A model generated the notes under the pieces. The model saw only the letters and a list, made by a program, of their open reading frames with translations, was not told the origin of the DNA and did no database searches. The position numbers and the translations under genes were made by a program. 64,000 nt of DNA, taken from the NCBI RefSeq assembly GCF_030247195.1, contig NC_080672.1, forward strand, positions 392,291,037 to 392,355,036. Direction: 5' to 3'. Positions 1 to 11,582 of this stretch are shown in pieces; within the stretch, counting starts at the first letter, position 1, and each line of letters opens with the position of its first letter. This DNA comes from Topomyia yanbarensis (taxonomy: Eukaryota > Arthropoda > Insecta > Diptera > Culicidae).

Positions 1-1599
1 CTGATTTCTCTTAATTTGTTATCATTTCAACACAGAAAACATTTGAAATCGATTCTACCAAGGGCAAAGATATTGATTCATGTGTATTTTTCATAAAATT
101 CAACTCTGTAGCGGAAAAATGAGCGAAATAAGTTTGTTTACAAAAGTCTCATTAGCCCTTTTGAAGAATTAATATTGTATTGATCTTAAATATGGGTCTT
201 CAAAATAATATATCAAAATTTGGAATGCGACAAAAAGCGAATAATAATAGAAAGACAGTATTCGAAAAAGTTCGAGTTTAGAACGACTTTCATTCTACTT
301 GGAGTTATTTATTTCGCTTCTCATTTTCCGAGATTTCCCTTACATAAAGCATTTCGGCTATAACTGATTCAAAAAAAAATACAGGGGGCCCTAAAGATTT
401 CTTTCTTTTATTTTTTATTAGTAAAAGTCAAATAAGGGAAGATTACATCATGGAGAAGATAAACCAAATTTTGTCCTTTTCAGAATTGTTTTTGGATTTC
501 CAACAAAAAAAATCACTAGAACATTGTTTGTAAGTTCTTTGCGTTTCTCCATCAGTAATTAGTTAACAAATACAATACAAACAAGTTGGAATATCCTTCT
601 CATTATTTATCACAAAACACATGTACAGGAGTCAGGAAATAAATTTCATAAAAGTGGAACATGTAATAAGTTTGACACTTCATTTATTAAGTGAACAAAT
701 TCTGTCGAAAATGTTTGAAAATAAATATTTTGTCTCTTGTGATTAGGTAATCAACCAATAAACTTATAAAACAATATTATAAAAATCATTTGGAAGCTTT
801 CCTCTTGGTTTGGTACAGATGCCAAGAAATTATAATTCAATTAATGACAATAATAATGGATTCAAGTATGTAGGTATTTGTTAATAAATTCATTTGGTAA
901 AATTAAAAATAACGTTTAACACACAAATCATCGCATATTATTGAGTGAATATGACTAGCCGATTTAGGAATGTTGCGCAAGAACGTTAGAAACCGCAACA
1001 AGTTGAAAACAAAGGCCAACGGACTACGCCTAGCTACCCCTCAGTGGATGCAAATAACTGAAGTTCGCCGTCTAACTGAACTCAGACGTCAGCAGTGAGA
1101 TTCCATCCGAAAATTGTTCTTTTTAGGAAGAATTTGTTTTAGATAGGGAGATTATTAAGAGAGGGGTAATGGTTTTAGCGTTAAAAAACACTATTTGCGA
1201 TTTTTTTAGAAATTTGGGCGAAGCGAATTGATCAAAACTTTTGTACATTATAATGTATCATTTCATCCAAAAGAGTCATTTCACCAAAAAACATTTTTTC
1301 ACGCTGAAACCCTTACCCCCTTAAACATACTTTATACATCTTCACCTAAACTCCTTGGCAGGGAAAATATATTCCGATTGAAGAAGAAAAGACGAGTTTG
1401 CAATCAAAGTAGCTAGTAAACATAATTGTATTCCGAAAAAAGAATTTGAATTTCACTACCACTACGCTCATTCAAACTCGTGGCTCATAAATTGGTAAGG
1501 TATGCGACGCACCTAATCCCTAAATCCTAAATTATAATCTTAAAATAATCCATTTTATTTATACTCAAAATAAGATTTACAGTTTATGATTTTAAGACA
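1..1599. other. AT-rich stretch without recognisable gene
   Basis: No open frame of convincing length or composition is seen on either strand. The sequence is AT-rich with short homopolymer runs. A slightly more GC-rich patch lies near 950-1110. I recognise no transposon ends, RNA gene or conserved protein fragment. Confidence 0.6.
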
Positions 1600-1990
1600 G
1601 ATAGTCACGTAGCGAACATGTTCGCGGTGGCCTCATGATGCTGATGCTTGAAGCGATATAAAACTTCGATGTTCGCGATTCTCAAATAAACGAGGCATTC
1701 GCTTTATATGTGTTCACCGAATATCGCTTCGAAACTCTGTGGAAATGTTCCAAAAACGCAAAAACCACGAGCCAAGAGCTTACCTCGTGTTCGACGATGT
1801 GTGCTTCTAAGGTTAATGTGAACTTTTTCGAACATTGTAAAGAGCGAACTAGATGCGAAGCTCGCTTCGTCCGAGCAGAGATAAGTTTTACCCCTAAATG
1901 TTCGCAGCGATTGTGTCAAACTCATCGATTGCATGTGGTATGCTTGAGAAGGTGCTTCGTGAAGCTTCGAACAGCAATCAATTCATTTTT
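1600..1990. repeat. Unclassified repeat-like segment next to the LINE truncation point
   Basis: This stretch is richer in TTCG/CGAA words (many variants of gttcgc, cttcga, gcgaac) than the AT-rich DNA before it and is open on both strands for 70-140 codons without any recognisable domain. It abuts the place where the minus-strand LINE stops resembling reverse transcriptase. It may be the element or target into which the LINE inserted, or unrelated DNA joined by a deletion. I do not recognise its family. Confidence 0.3.
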
Positions 1991-3179
1991 CGAAATTTTC
2001 CTGCCCTGGCTATCTTGCAATGGTTGTTGTAAATTTATAGCTTTTGGTCCTGTGGCAGAAACCACCCCATCATCTGCAAGTTGTCTTAGAGTGCATGGGC
2101 TGACAATACAATTATCAATGTCATTCACGTAAAAATTATAGAGAAGGGGGCTTAGACAAGAGCCCATGTGGGAGGCCCATGTAACTTATTCTGAGTGTCG
2201 CCAGATCGTCATATGAAAAATGCATGTGCTTTTCTGACAATAAATTGTATAAATAATTATTTAATATCGGTGAAAGACCACATTGATGTAGCTTCTCCGA
2301 GAGAACATCAATGGAGACTGAGTCGAATGCTCCTTTTATGTCTAAGAACACAGACGCCATTTGTTCTTTTTTTGCGTAAGCGAGTTGGATTTCTGACGAA
2401 AGTAGCGCCAGGCAATCATTTGTTCCCTTTCCTCTCCGAAAACCAAACTGGGTATCTGAGAGCAAGCCGTTCGCCTCAACCCAATTGTCGAGACGTCGTA
2501 GGATAATTTTTTCCAACAATTTTCTGATGCAGGATAGCATTGCAATCGGTCGATACGAGTTATGATCGGATGCTGGTTTTCCCGGTTTTGGAATGGCGAT
2601 AACTCTCACTTGTCTCCAGTCACGCGGGACAATATTCTGCTCAAGAAACTTGTTGAATAAATTCAACAAGCGTCTTTTTGCTAGGTCAGGCAGATTCTTC
2701 ACCAAGTTGAATTTAATTCTGTCTAGTCCCGGAGCATTATTGTTGCATGAGAGGAGTGCAATTGAAAATTCCATCAATGGCGAATCTATGAAATCGTTAC
2801 TTGTGGGAGCATCGCGAATGATTTTCTGCGCAGGAGCAGAATCTGGACAAATTTTCTTGGCAAAATTAAATATCCAACGATTCGAAAAATCTTCGCTTTC
2901 ATTAGTCACGTTTCGATTCCTCATTCTTCTGGCTGTGTTCCAAAGAGTACTCATTGATGTTTCTCTTGACAAGCCATCAACGAAGCGTCTCCAATAACTA
3001 GACTTTTTGGCACGGCGTATACTGTCAAATTTGTTTTGCAAAATGAAATAATTTTCAAAGTTCTCACGTATACCCCCTTTCTGTTTCATAATTTCTTTGT
3101 AGGCAACTTGTTTAGCTTCATATGCATCAGAGCACTCTTTGTCCCACCAAGGATTAGGGGGCCGTCTATTTATTGTCAT
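1990..3179 (-). pseudogene. LINE ORF2 reverse transcriptase region, frameshifted and truncated
   Basis: The frame 3179-2136 encodes RT fingers and palm: a VIAIPKPGK block, a YRPIAML block, an FGFRRGKGT block and a catalytic VFLDIKGAFDSV block, ending at the GLPHG template-grip motif. A -/+1 break near 2160 moves the continuation to the next frame (2167-1922), where SPLLYNFYVNDID and LADDGVVS are found; the latter carries the catalytic Asp pair of the palm (usually FADD, here LADD). After about 2010 the reading no longer resembles RT. In an active element this enzyme copies the RNA onto nicked chromosomal DNA. This copy lacks the thumb, any RNase H and the 3' UTR, so it cannot be functional. 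Confidence 0.85.
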
Positions 3180-3323
3180 TCCAGGATTGCATTTCGTTTG
3201 GGCTTGTTCTGCTGCTTCAATAATTAAACCCGCTAGGAATTCATATTCTTCGGTAGGGGGTAGCTCTTCTGTCGAAGCAAGAGAAGTGGAAATTAATGTT
3301 TTGTATGTTCTCCAATCAATATT

Positions 3324-4093
3324 TCATGTTAAGTCATAAGGAACATTGATTGAATTCGTAAGGCCTAATTCACTGTTAATTGAAACAACGATTGGCAAAT
3401 GATCGCTACCGTGAGGATCAGGTACAACCTTCCACGTGCAATCTAACCGAAGTGATGTCGAGCACAGAGATAGATCTAATGCACTTGGACGTGCAGGAGG
3501 TCTGGGGATGCGTGTTGTTTCGCCAGTATTTAAAACTGTCATATTAAATTCGTCACAAACATTGTATATCAAAGAGGATCGATTATCATTGTAGAGGGAA
3601 CCCCACAATACTCCGTGCGAGTTGAAGTCTCCCAGTATCAGACGCGGAGCAGCCATGGATTCCACTACCTCAAAAATTTGACGTTGTCCAATTTGAACTT
3701 TGGGAGGTATATATATATAGAAGCGATAGACATGTCTTTGCCTTTAATATTCGTTTGGACTGCTACAGCCTCAATGCCAGCAATCATGGGAATGGTTATT
3801 CTATAGAAAGAATAGCACTTTTTAATTCCTAGAAGCACTCCTCCATACGGGGTGTCTCGGTCTAGGCGAATAATGTTGAAATCATTTAAGTTGAAATTAA
3901 TGTTTGAGGTAAGCCATGTTTCACATAGAGCAAAAGCATCGCATTTTAAATTATGCAGTAAAATTTTTAAGGAATCAATTTTTGGTATGATACTTCTGCA
4001 ATTCCACTGTAAAACAGTGATGGAGTCTTTCACCTTAGGAGTTGAATTAACCATTGAAGGATATAATTGCTGCAAGGATGGGCCATTGAGCAA
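3324..4093 (-). pseudogene. LINE ORF2 apurinic-type endonuclease domain, frameshifted
   Basis: Two overlapping minus frames make up the endonuclease. The first (4093-3665) has the start block VLQWNCRS with its catalytic Asn and the CETWLTS block with the catalytic Glu. The second (3665-3324) has LILGDFNSHG (Asp and Asn of the active site), SALDLSLCS and the terminal GSDHLPI block (Asp-His). The break is at about 3665. Every landmark of the exonuclease-endonuclease-phosphatase fold used by non-LTR elements to nick the target is therefore present, but split. Stops between 3180 and 3323 separate it from the RT region. The nearest ATG lies just after ORF1, as usual for a bicistronic LINE. Confidence 0.85.
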
Positions 4094-4155
4094 TCAGCTG
4101 CTCTAAAAATGTTCTAATTGTTGGGAGGAAAGCTGAAAGTATACTCTTTAGTGGT

Positions 4156-5349
4156 TCAGAAATCAACAATTTCAGAAAATTTCAATAATCCTACCCCCGG
4201 CTGAGGCTCAGAGGAAGGCGAAATTTTATTATTTCCAGTAATGGTGTTCTGTTTGGATTGTACGTTCCCAAAACCGGGCGGAATTGATTTCGGTTTTGAA
4301 TCGGAATTTTTCAGTTTTGGGCGCAGTTTATCTATTGGTGGAGAAATTTTAAGGCCCTTTCTTGGCAGGTTGGGAAAAGAAGACTGTTTTCTTTTTCTGG
4401 AATTTCCGGATAACACAAATGATGTACCTTCGCACGCTCCGTCGGAGTCAGACTGTTCCGAAAATAGAGATGTGTAAGTGTTTTCTAAGAAGATGGGTTT
4501 AGGGGTAGCATTTTTCAACATTTCTGCATAGGAGCGCTTAGACCTCTCCTTCAAGGATCGTTTAATTTTATCCTCGCGCAATTTATAAATGGGGCATGCA
4601 GGGAGCTTATGCGAGTTTTCTCCGCACATTAAACATTTTTCTGAATTTTCGTTGCATGTATCCTCTTGATGAGAACCCCCACATTTGCCACACCGTGCCT
4701 TATTGGAACAGTAAGTGGCTGTGTGGCCAAGCTGTTTACAATTAAGGCAATTCATTACACGAGGGATCAAAAGGCGAACAGGGAGACGAATCTTATCGAT
4801 AATGACATAGTTGGGCAGCGCAGACCCAGCGAAAGTCACTCGAAACGAGTCAGACAGTCGATAAACTTTTTTATCTCCTTCGTGTGATACTGAATGCAAT
4901 TGTTTGCATTCAAGTATCTTTACGTCTTTAAGTATGGTGTCTTTGAAACGACCAACCCCATGCTTAATTATGTCATCAACAGTCAAACTCGATTCTGTGA
5001 TGACCCCATCAATTTCAATTTCCTTTGAAGGAATATACGCTCTATACTCACGCGTAAAAAGCTCGCAAGAAGCAATTGCATTGGCTTGTTTGAGACTACC
5101 AACGACAATGCGTATTTTATCTTTATTGACTTTGACGATCTCTTTTACATCCGAGAATCGCGAAGTCAAAACTTTCGAAATTTGAATAATATTTAGCGCC
5201 TTTACTTTACGCCTAATAAATACAATCCATGGTCCCGTTGACGACTCTGGGTAAATTTTAATTCTAATCGGGTTTACATTTTCAGCAGAAGGCTTAGGGG
5301 GAGGGTCTGTTACTCGTTCTCCCATCTCTTCATCCATTTTACCTAGCAA
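4156..5349 (-). CDS. LINE ORF1 nucleic-acid-binding protein with CCHC knuckles (intact frame)
   Basis: This is a 397-codon open frame, the usual size for I/Jockey ORF1. The ATG at 5349 is the first in frame after the 5' UTR. The first ~195 residues include an RRM-like region (around VFIRRKVKALNIIQISKVL) followed by LPNYVIIDKIRLPVRLLIPR. Three zinc knuckles follow: CLNCKQLGHTATYC, CGKCGGSHQEDTC and CLMCGENSHKLPAC (about residues 210-262). The tail is Ser/Lys/Pro-rich. Such proteins coat the element RNA in the cytoplasm and help deliver it to DNA. Unlike ORF2 this frame is unbroken, which is either chance or a sign that the copy is not very old. Confidence 0.85.
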   Translation of the reverse strand: MLGKMDEEMGERVTDPPPKPSAENVNPIRIKIYPESSTGPWIVFIRRKVKALNIIQISKVLTSRFSDVKEIVKVNKDKIRIVVGSLKQANAIASCELFTREYRAYIPSKEIEIDGVITESSLTVDDIIKHGVGRFKDTILKDVKILECKQLHSVSHEGDKKVYRLSDSFRVTFAGSALPNYVIIDKIRLPVRLLIPRVMNCLNCKQLGHTATYCSNKARCGKCGGSHQEDTCNENSEKCLMCGENSHKLPACPIYKLREDKIKRSLKERSKRSYAEMLKNATPKPIFLENTYTSLFSEQSDSDGACEGTSFVLSGNSRKRKQSSFPNLPRKGLKISPPIDKLRPKLKNSDSKPKSIPPGFGNVQSKQNTITGNNKISPSSEPQPGVGLLKFSEIVDF

Positions 5350-6036
5350 GAAAAACTATCACAAAAAGGAATGCAAAATATACCTGTTATACCTGTAGAA
5401 CACACCTCATGTGTTACGTTGTAAACTCGGTGCCCGTTGTTTGACAATGTGACACTTGCTGTCCTTCTTCGTCGCGTTGCTTCTTCAGTAGAGAAATAGG
5501 CCTACCTGCAACACTTCAAAACTCTCTCCGGTTAAGCTGCTCGTCGGTATCACCACCACAAGCGCGCTCTCTCCGTTTCCACCGCCGCGGTAGACAAATG
5601 TGGCTACCTGTGGCTTGCTGCGAAAATCCCACTGTCGATGCGGCACTTTTCGGTGCCACTTGTCTTCCTTATTCGTCGTACCACTTCTGCGGTAGACAAA
5701 TAGAGCAAATGGGTCTACCTGTGACGCTTCCCCTCTCGTCGATTAGAATTGCCCGACGACACCAATACAATATATTTTTCTGTGTGTACAGGCACGATCA
5801 CTGTCGATTTCTGTCACCGCGGTAGGCAAATTCGTCTACCCGCGGTTTGCTGTCAAAACACCACTTGTCGAGGATGCCGTTGGCCACGCCTCCGACGTAT
5901 CAACTGTCGACTCACACTTAACAAACTGGTCTCTCTCTCCCACAAAAACGCATACAGCGTCTCGCACTCCGTCACTCTCTCGAGAACAAAACCTTCCACC
6001 TGGAGTCACAACCGTCTCGGCCGGTTGCAAAAACTG
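5350..6036 (-). promoter_or_regulatory. LINE 5' UTR with internal promoter and repeated modules
   Basis: There is no good ORF here. A module containing GGTAGACAAAT...CTACCTG followed by a TGTCGATGCGG-like tail recurs at about 5590, 5690 and 5818 (plus-strand reading), with a weaker one near 5500. The far end (6036, minus orientation) begins CAGTTTTTGC and has CGGTTGTGACTCC about 25-35 bases in, where I and Jockey elements keep a downstream promoter motif. Repeated 5' UTR units are known in some LINEs and can act as promoter monomers; that role here is inferred. Confidence 0.55.
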
Positions 6037-6239
6037 TTATGAGCGGTGTGCTTCTTCCGCTTCAAAATAGACTAAGATCACACAGAAAGCTGATAAAAAT
6101 TAATCAAAATTTTAGGTTGATTGCTAATCATAATTATTCGCAAAATTTGCACATCTCAATTTTTTATATTTTGACAAACACTCCTGATTATTCATGTTTT
6201 TGAAAAAAAATATACAGAAGTTATACAATAGTGCTATGT

Positions 6240-6860
6240 TCGAAAGAAGCTGTGCATTGTTTTCTTTCTAGACGGTTTCCTTCAAATACTCTTCCTTTTC
6301 TTTTGGATGTAAAATTCTTCGACATTTTTTGGAAAAGTGGATGGTGCCTTTCGGATTACCGGAATTTGCTAAAACTCAATTCATATGGACATTTTTGGAA
6401 CGGAATTGATGAGTAGATACCAAATATCGACGTCTTATGCCATTCTGAAACTAAGATGACGTTTTCCGGTTTAGCGGAATTTTCAAAAACCTATTCAATA
6501 TGGGTATTTTCAGAACGGCTTTGCCGACTTCCGATTTCCCGCAGTTCTCTAAAACTATAGCTATAGTGGTATTGGTGGAACTATGTCTGACACCATTTTG
6601 AAAACTGAGTTTGAGACTTCCGGTTTAGTGTAACTCTAAGACCCAATGAATATGATTATTTTGATGAGTAGATGCCAAATATAAATGTGCGACGTTATTG
6701 TGAAAACCAAGATGGATTTTGCCGGTTTAGAAGAATTCTCTAATGACATCTTCTGGTGTGATGAATAAATGGCGGATGTCAATGTTTGAAGCAATTTTTT
6801 ATTCCAGGATGGCAACCTCCGGTTGAATGACAGTCTCCTTAACTCCAGTTATGCGTATTG
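6240..6860. repeat. Degenerate tandem repeat of the mosquito 'tccggttta' type
   Basis: Phrases recur in order at irregular 70-130 bp spacing: a 'ttccggtttagcggaatt'-like core (about 6350, 6465, 6528, 6612, 6717, 6808), 'ctctaaaac', 'tatgggtatt', 'gatgagtagatgccaaatat' and 'ccattttgaaa'. The same words characterise a very abundant degenerate minisatellite of mosquito genomes. Short open frames across it are not coding. Confidence 0.65.
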
Positions 6861-6889
6861 TTGGTGTGAAGTAATTTGGAAGTTTCTGA

Positions 6890-7335
6890 TACTGAGTATA
6901 CGGTTCAGCTCGAGCGTTTGTATGTTAAAGTGTTCGATCGCGTGAGTATTTGTACGTCACATATGTTAGAGTGTATGTAACTACGCAAGTATAAATTCGA
7001 TTTTATAAAATTTTATAACCCGCTTGCATATTCGCGCGGAGCGTGAATCTGGTACTTAATTTCCAGTGTACGGTTCAGATACTAGATGATAGTGAGTTCC
7101 CCTACATCACTAGAGTTCCCCATTATGAAGTCATGGAACGTGTTGTCTAGTGAATATGAGCAACATTTTTATTAATCTATCTGAAGGCATGAGAATCTGT
7201 TGCTAAAATCGAGGGTAGGGACTTTCGGATGTAACCGATTCATGATTGCTCATGTTTGTGGAATCATGCATGAGTCCGCGTTTGTACGTTTGTTTGTGCT
7301 CAAAAGTTCGCTTAATTACCGGGATGTTGCGCAGT
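6890..7335 (-). repeat. Family S dispersed repeat module
   Basis: The segment carries the family S landmarks in order: 'ctcgagcgtttgtatgtta', 'gcatattcgcgcgg', 'gtgtacggttcagata', 'catcactagagttcc', 'tggaacgtgttgtctagtg', 'gaaggcatgag', 'gggactttcggatgtaaccg' and 'attcatgat'. The same order occurs at 11.7, 22.2, 34.2 and 39.2 kb, and inverted at 20-21.7 kb. No open frame is conserved among copies. Confidence 0.7.
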
Positions 7336-8184
7336 GGCACGACGAGTGACAAAACCCCAAAAATCAATGTGTTTTAATTCTTTTGTAAATATTTATTCTA
7401 TATTTCTCTCAGTTTGAGTAAAGGTGTCTCGAAATTTTACTAAAATCGGATGAAAAATGAATTTTTAACATGTCGTTGAAGCAAGTGATGTCGAGGATTT
7501 CTGTTCAATTCAATTCATTCGAATTTTTAGTACCTTCGAGTTTCAAATGGCGATATCTCAAGAGCTACACAGCCGATTGGAACAATTTTAAGTTCATTGA
7601 AAAGAAGAATTAATATGCTAAACTATAGATGGGAGGTTTTTGTGCAAAACTGATTTACGTTTATTCTGCATCAAAAAATCCAATTGAAAAGTTTCATATC
7701 ATATCAGTAATTTATCTTTATACGTGTTCCAATTTTTGAGATGGTCTTCCATGGGTCACTTATCATGAATCTGACTCAAAATTTAGTGTAGTTTCAAGAT
7801 ATATAGGGCTCATCTTGCGCATTTTTGCGCCTAAGTTGGTATATCTATGTTTTTTTAAAACACCCATATGGAGACGCCCTGTAGCTCATAAATCTCCTTA
7901 CAAATTAATTGCCTAAACAACATCATATTACTGAAAAATTAGTGATTTTTACTAGTTTTGTCAACCATTTCTGCTATCCGATGAGATTGGCTACTATGAT
8001 TAATGTTGATATTAACCCTTTAACGACCCACACATTCAAATGGGTTTATATAAAAGCTGCCGAAAAAATGAAATATGGTATATCAAAACTGATAGCAGAA
8101 ATGGATTCAGCGACCCAAAATTAGTTAAAACCCCAAATTTTAGCCACATAGGCCAATTTTTATAATTTTGTCACAACTTTGTGT
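7336..8184. other. Segment interrupting a family S copy; no gene seen
   Basis: Family S words stop near 7335 and resume at about 8190 with 'gcgagattgcggggatcagg' and 'attatcgcgaagaccacgag'. The ~850 bp between are AT-rich with no recognisable protein or transposon ends. They could be an insertion into the repeat or unrelated DNA between two fragments. Confidence 0.4.
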
Positions 8185-8460
8185 GAACAGGTGCCACTGT
8201 AGGCGGCGAGATTGCGGGGATCAGGTTTGTATTATCGCGAAGACCACGAGCGTTTGTACGTTTAAAATGAGAGATTGTGAGAGAATATAATAGTGTTAGT
8301 GAGTGTAAGTATGAATCTAATTTAAGATATAGTAAAAAAGAGAAACAACAAGCCGAATATTTACAAAAAAGATGCAAAGAGATTAAATATGAGCGAATAA
8401 AATGAACGAGATATTTTGTACGCATGAGTAGTAGAAAAGAAAACTAATATAGGTACACAA
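8185..8460 (-). repeat. Family S 'tail' module
   Basis: It contains 'tattatcgcgaagaccacga', 'gcgtttgtacgtttaaaatg' and then an A-rich stretch (about 8325-8350) resembling 'gatacagtaataaaaggaaa' of the copies at 12.1 and 39.6 kb. The order of these words matches those copies, so it belongs to the same family. Noncoding. Confidence 0.6.
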
Positions 8461-10578
8461 AAACAAAGGAAGCAGAAAAAACAACACATGTAACATGTAA
8501 TCAAACTACTCGAACTCGCCTAGAGGAGGGATAAATAATTCAAATACTTTTTACATCTAGTTTGCTAAAGTGACCTAGTATAGGTTATATCTCTAGTCAA
8601 ATGCAACACGAAACCACGATAACTAGTTGAATATACCCTCAAAATCTCGATTAATAACAAAACAACATTTTTGGGACCATCGGCACCAAAAAATACGTAG
8701 CTAATTTGATATTTTTTAGCCAATTCTCTATTTTTTAACAGTTCTGGATTAAATAATTTAACATACCGTTGGAAAATTAGTTGTTTCAAACGGTATGCTA
8801 TATTATGCTGTCTTATAAGAGATGTTGTGCGATTTTAGGACAACAATACGAAAATTGCCATTTTTTGTGATTTCTTCATTAAAAAAATTCCGCATCCAAC
8901 GACATTTTGATCATAAAACTACAAGGGACAACCCTATGGGGTTGTACGATTTGTAGACGTAGGACTGCAATACGTGTTATTGATTCGTGAGATGGATGAA
9001 TCGGAAGCATTTAAAACCTGACCACTTTTCGTTAAATACCAATTTTGTTGAATTTGGAAAGTGCACCCCGATATCGAATACAAAGACGTAGTCCTACATC
9101 AACAATCGGTCAAAAAATGGCGGAGTTTTTGCATCCTAAATTAGCAATTCTTGCGCATGGACTTTCTAATTTCGGTTTAACTTTGGCGCCTTGGATTTCC
9201 AAGAAATTGTTTTTGCGACATCAACACGTTTGCTATTAGTACACAGACCTTCAATTGCGTATGTTTTGTACCTTCCTTGAAGGAATTTTTTGGTTTTCGG
9301 TTCAAGGGAGCTTAATGCTTCAGGATAGTTCTAGCGCGAAAAATTATTTAGTAACGAATTCAATGGCAAGTGGTCTAGTACAAGAACGATCAATTTGGAG
9401 ATACACTCACCCGAAGTGGCGCCAGTTTCTTTTGGTACAACAATAAGTTCATGAAAATTCTCTGCTGTTGTCATGTACCCTAATGGTAGGCTGCAAATTT
9501 AATTGAAACAAAAAGTCAAAAACCCGCAGTACCAAGACCTTACTTCATCGTAGAGAAGACACTATACAACAACAACGATTGACATATTACTACGAACTAT
9601 GTTTTGAAATTAGATTGCTGATCTTGACTGGAAAACTAAACTTTTATCAGCAATCAGCTATTATCACAATATATATCTGTACAGGGTCACCCCAGTTTGA
9701 TGAGAATCACAATCAAATTAATAAAATATTGTCCAGGTCATAAATCCATCAACAATCGCAATTAACCCTGGACAGGTGGTAAATGACTGAGTAATCCGGT
9801 CAAGCTTGTGAACACCTCGAGATACCGATAAAATCCGTTGCCTTTGGTTTCACCGCGCGTCACGATACGAAGCAAAGCCAAGAGTCGAGGTTGCCATTCT
9901 CAAACAGTTGAACAGCACTGGATGGAAGAAGAAAAATATCGTTCAAATTGATGTGATGCGAGACATGCGAAAGAAGCGAATTGCATCATTACACACAAGA
10001 CTGGTTTGCCGCTTTGATCGTGCTCGAGATTGGGATGGGTATGTGCACGGCAAAGAGGCCTAAAGAAACGCACGTATATATATTGTTATATTTTAATAAT
10101 ATAGGTCGCAAGCCGTTGCACTTGAACACGTGTATGCAGCTAAATTTTTTGAAAGAACAATCTCAAGAGCTAAAGCACTTGAGTTAACATCTCGGTTGGC
10201 TGAGCGGCAGATCTGGGCTATTATTGGTGAATGGATTCTTGGTCAAGAAATATGTTAGCTACTGATGCAGCAAATTGGTTTTCGTGAGTAACCCGATCCG
10301 CTAGAAAAAGTAGATATCGAAGCGATAAAAAATTATGACAGATGAGTTAAGCCATGAGGCTATACCACTACTTATTTTTAAACCAGTAAAATCCAGCAAC
10401 ATTATGCGACCATTTTATAAGGAACGAACTCGCTGACTCGTATCTCCGATGCTTTTCAATTAGTTGATTAGTATTACCGACTATTTTTACCCAATTTGAG
10501 GCTCAAATCATGAAACTAGGTTAGGGTCTATCGTCTCAAATGAAATTTTGATCTATTTTAGATCTTAGCAAGTTTTAT
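8461..10578. other. Non-repetitive-looking stretch; no gene established
   Basis: No ORF longer than about 70 codons and no known transposon ends are seen. Around 10040-10240 a short plus-strand reading weakly resembles a homeodomain (see findings), but it lacks the WFQNRR signature and I do not call it a gene. Confidence 0.4.
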
Positions 10579-10702
10579 TTAACCTTCCGGAAGTCGCGCT
10601 AGTGCACTGAGTGCACGCTGCTCTGAAAATCTAGCGAAATCGTCTTAGAGCACCAGCGGCTGCTCGTTCAGTGGGCCATTTGCGCGACTTCCGGAGGGTT
10701 AA
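10579..10702. mobile_element. piggyBac-type MITE flanked by TTAA
   Basis: TTAA at 10579-10582 is followed by CCTTCCGGAAGTCGCGC. The far end reads GCGCGACTTCCGGAGGG followed by TTAA at 10699-10702. The ~17-bp terminal inverted repeats and TTAA target duplication are the hallmark of piggyBac-superfamily insertions. The 116-bp interior is too short to code, so it depended on a transposase elsewhere. Confidence 0.8.
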
Positions 10703-11582
10703 GCAATCACAATTTGAATTCTGCTGAATAACTGTGATCGAATATGATCTTTGTATAATTTCGAAAGGTGAACTTTACTATCGTCGGGTTTAAACAAGGC
10801 ACAGAAGTCAGAAACAAGGCAGATTTAATACGCCTATGACACAAAAAAAAATTAAAAAATGAATTAAACGAATATACCTGAAATGATAAAACGTTGCAAT
10901 TGTGCATTTGAGTGTTACGATAATAAGAATAGTTTCTTACCAAAAGATCATGCATAAGGCCAATTAAACGCAAAAACGCCAATTTCTATGAAAGGTATTG
11001 ATCACACCACGATATCACGCAAACCGATCGCAATTGGTTTTTTTCTTTGCGGCGAGCGATTTTTTTTTTCTTCCACTCACTGGTGTCGATATCAGGAAAT
11101 TTCGTGCACGTTTCCTCATCGCGTGGAGTGGTTAGCTTTCAATGATTACAAACAGTATTTAGGCTGAACCACATTAACGAACCCGGCTTGGTAAACCAGA
11201 GAGAGAGATAGGAAGAAAGAGAACAAGTGAAACTATGCAATCGTAGGTCTTCCTGATAATCTTGCCTCACTGCATGCAATTAACCCAATTAGCTTTATTT
11301 CTGGTTGTATATAACTAGCGGAATCATTTTTTCTTAAGATTGTTAGGAGTAGCTATGATGGTAGGGTTATTCAGCTCACTTTCACCTTTTTCCTATTGTT
11401 ACCGTACACATTAGAACTTGTTGAGCGAAATATCCTTTCTATCAACGAGAGCGAAACGAACGAAGAGTGGATAGAAAAAAAAACGTTTGTGACATTCGCC
11501 AGGATGGAATCCGGGAAGCTGAGCCTCAGAGAGTAACCGGAGACTATGAACATCGGATAATATAGCAGTGGTTATTTTACTT

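Larger units (their letters stand above)
2000..6036 (-). mobile_element. I-clade non-LTR retrotransposon, 5' complete, 3' truncated
   Basis: On the minus strand the element runs from about 6036 (first bases CAGTTTTTGC) through a 5' UTR, an ORF1 nucleic-acid-binding protein (5349-4156), an endonuclease (4093-3324) and a reverse transcriptase (3179 to about 2000). A CAGT start and a CGGTTGTGACTCC-like downstream motif fit the internal promoters of I and Jockey group elements. The protein motifs fit the I clade, including mosquito MosquI-type elements. RT homology fades near 2000, before the thumb and the RNase H domain expected of I elements. Frame breaks at about 3665, 3180-3323 and 2160 show a dead copy. 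Clade assignment is from motif memory; a phylogeny could move it to Jockey. Confidence 0.8.
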
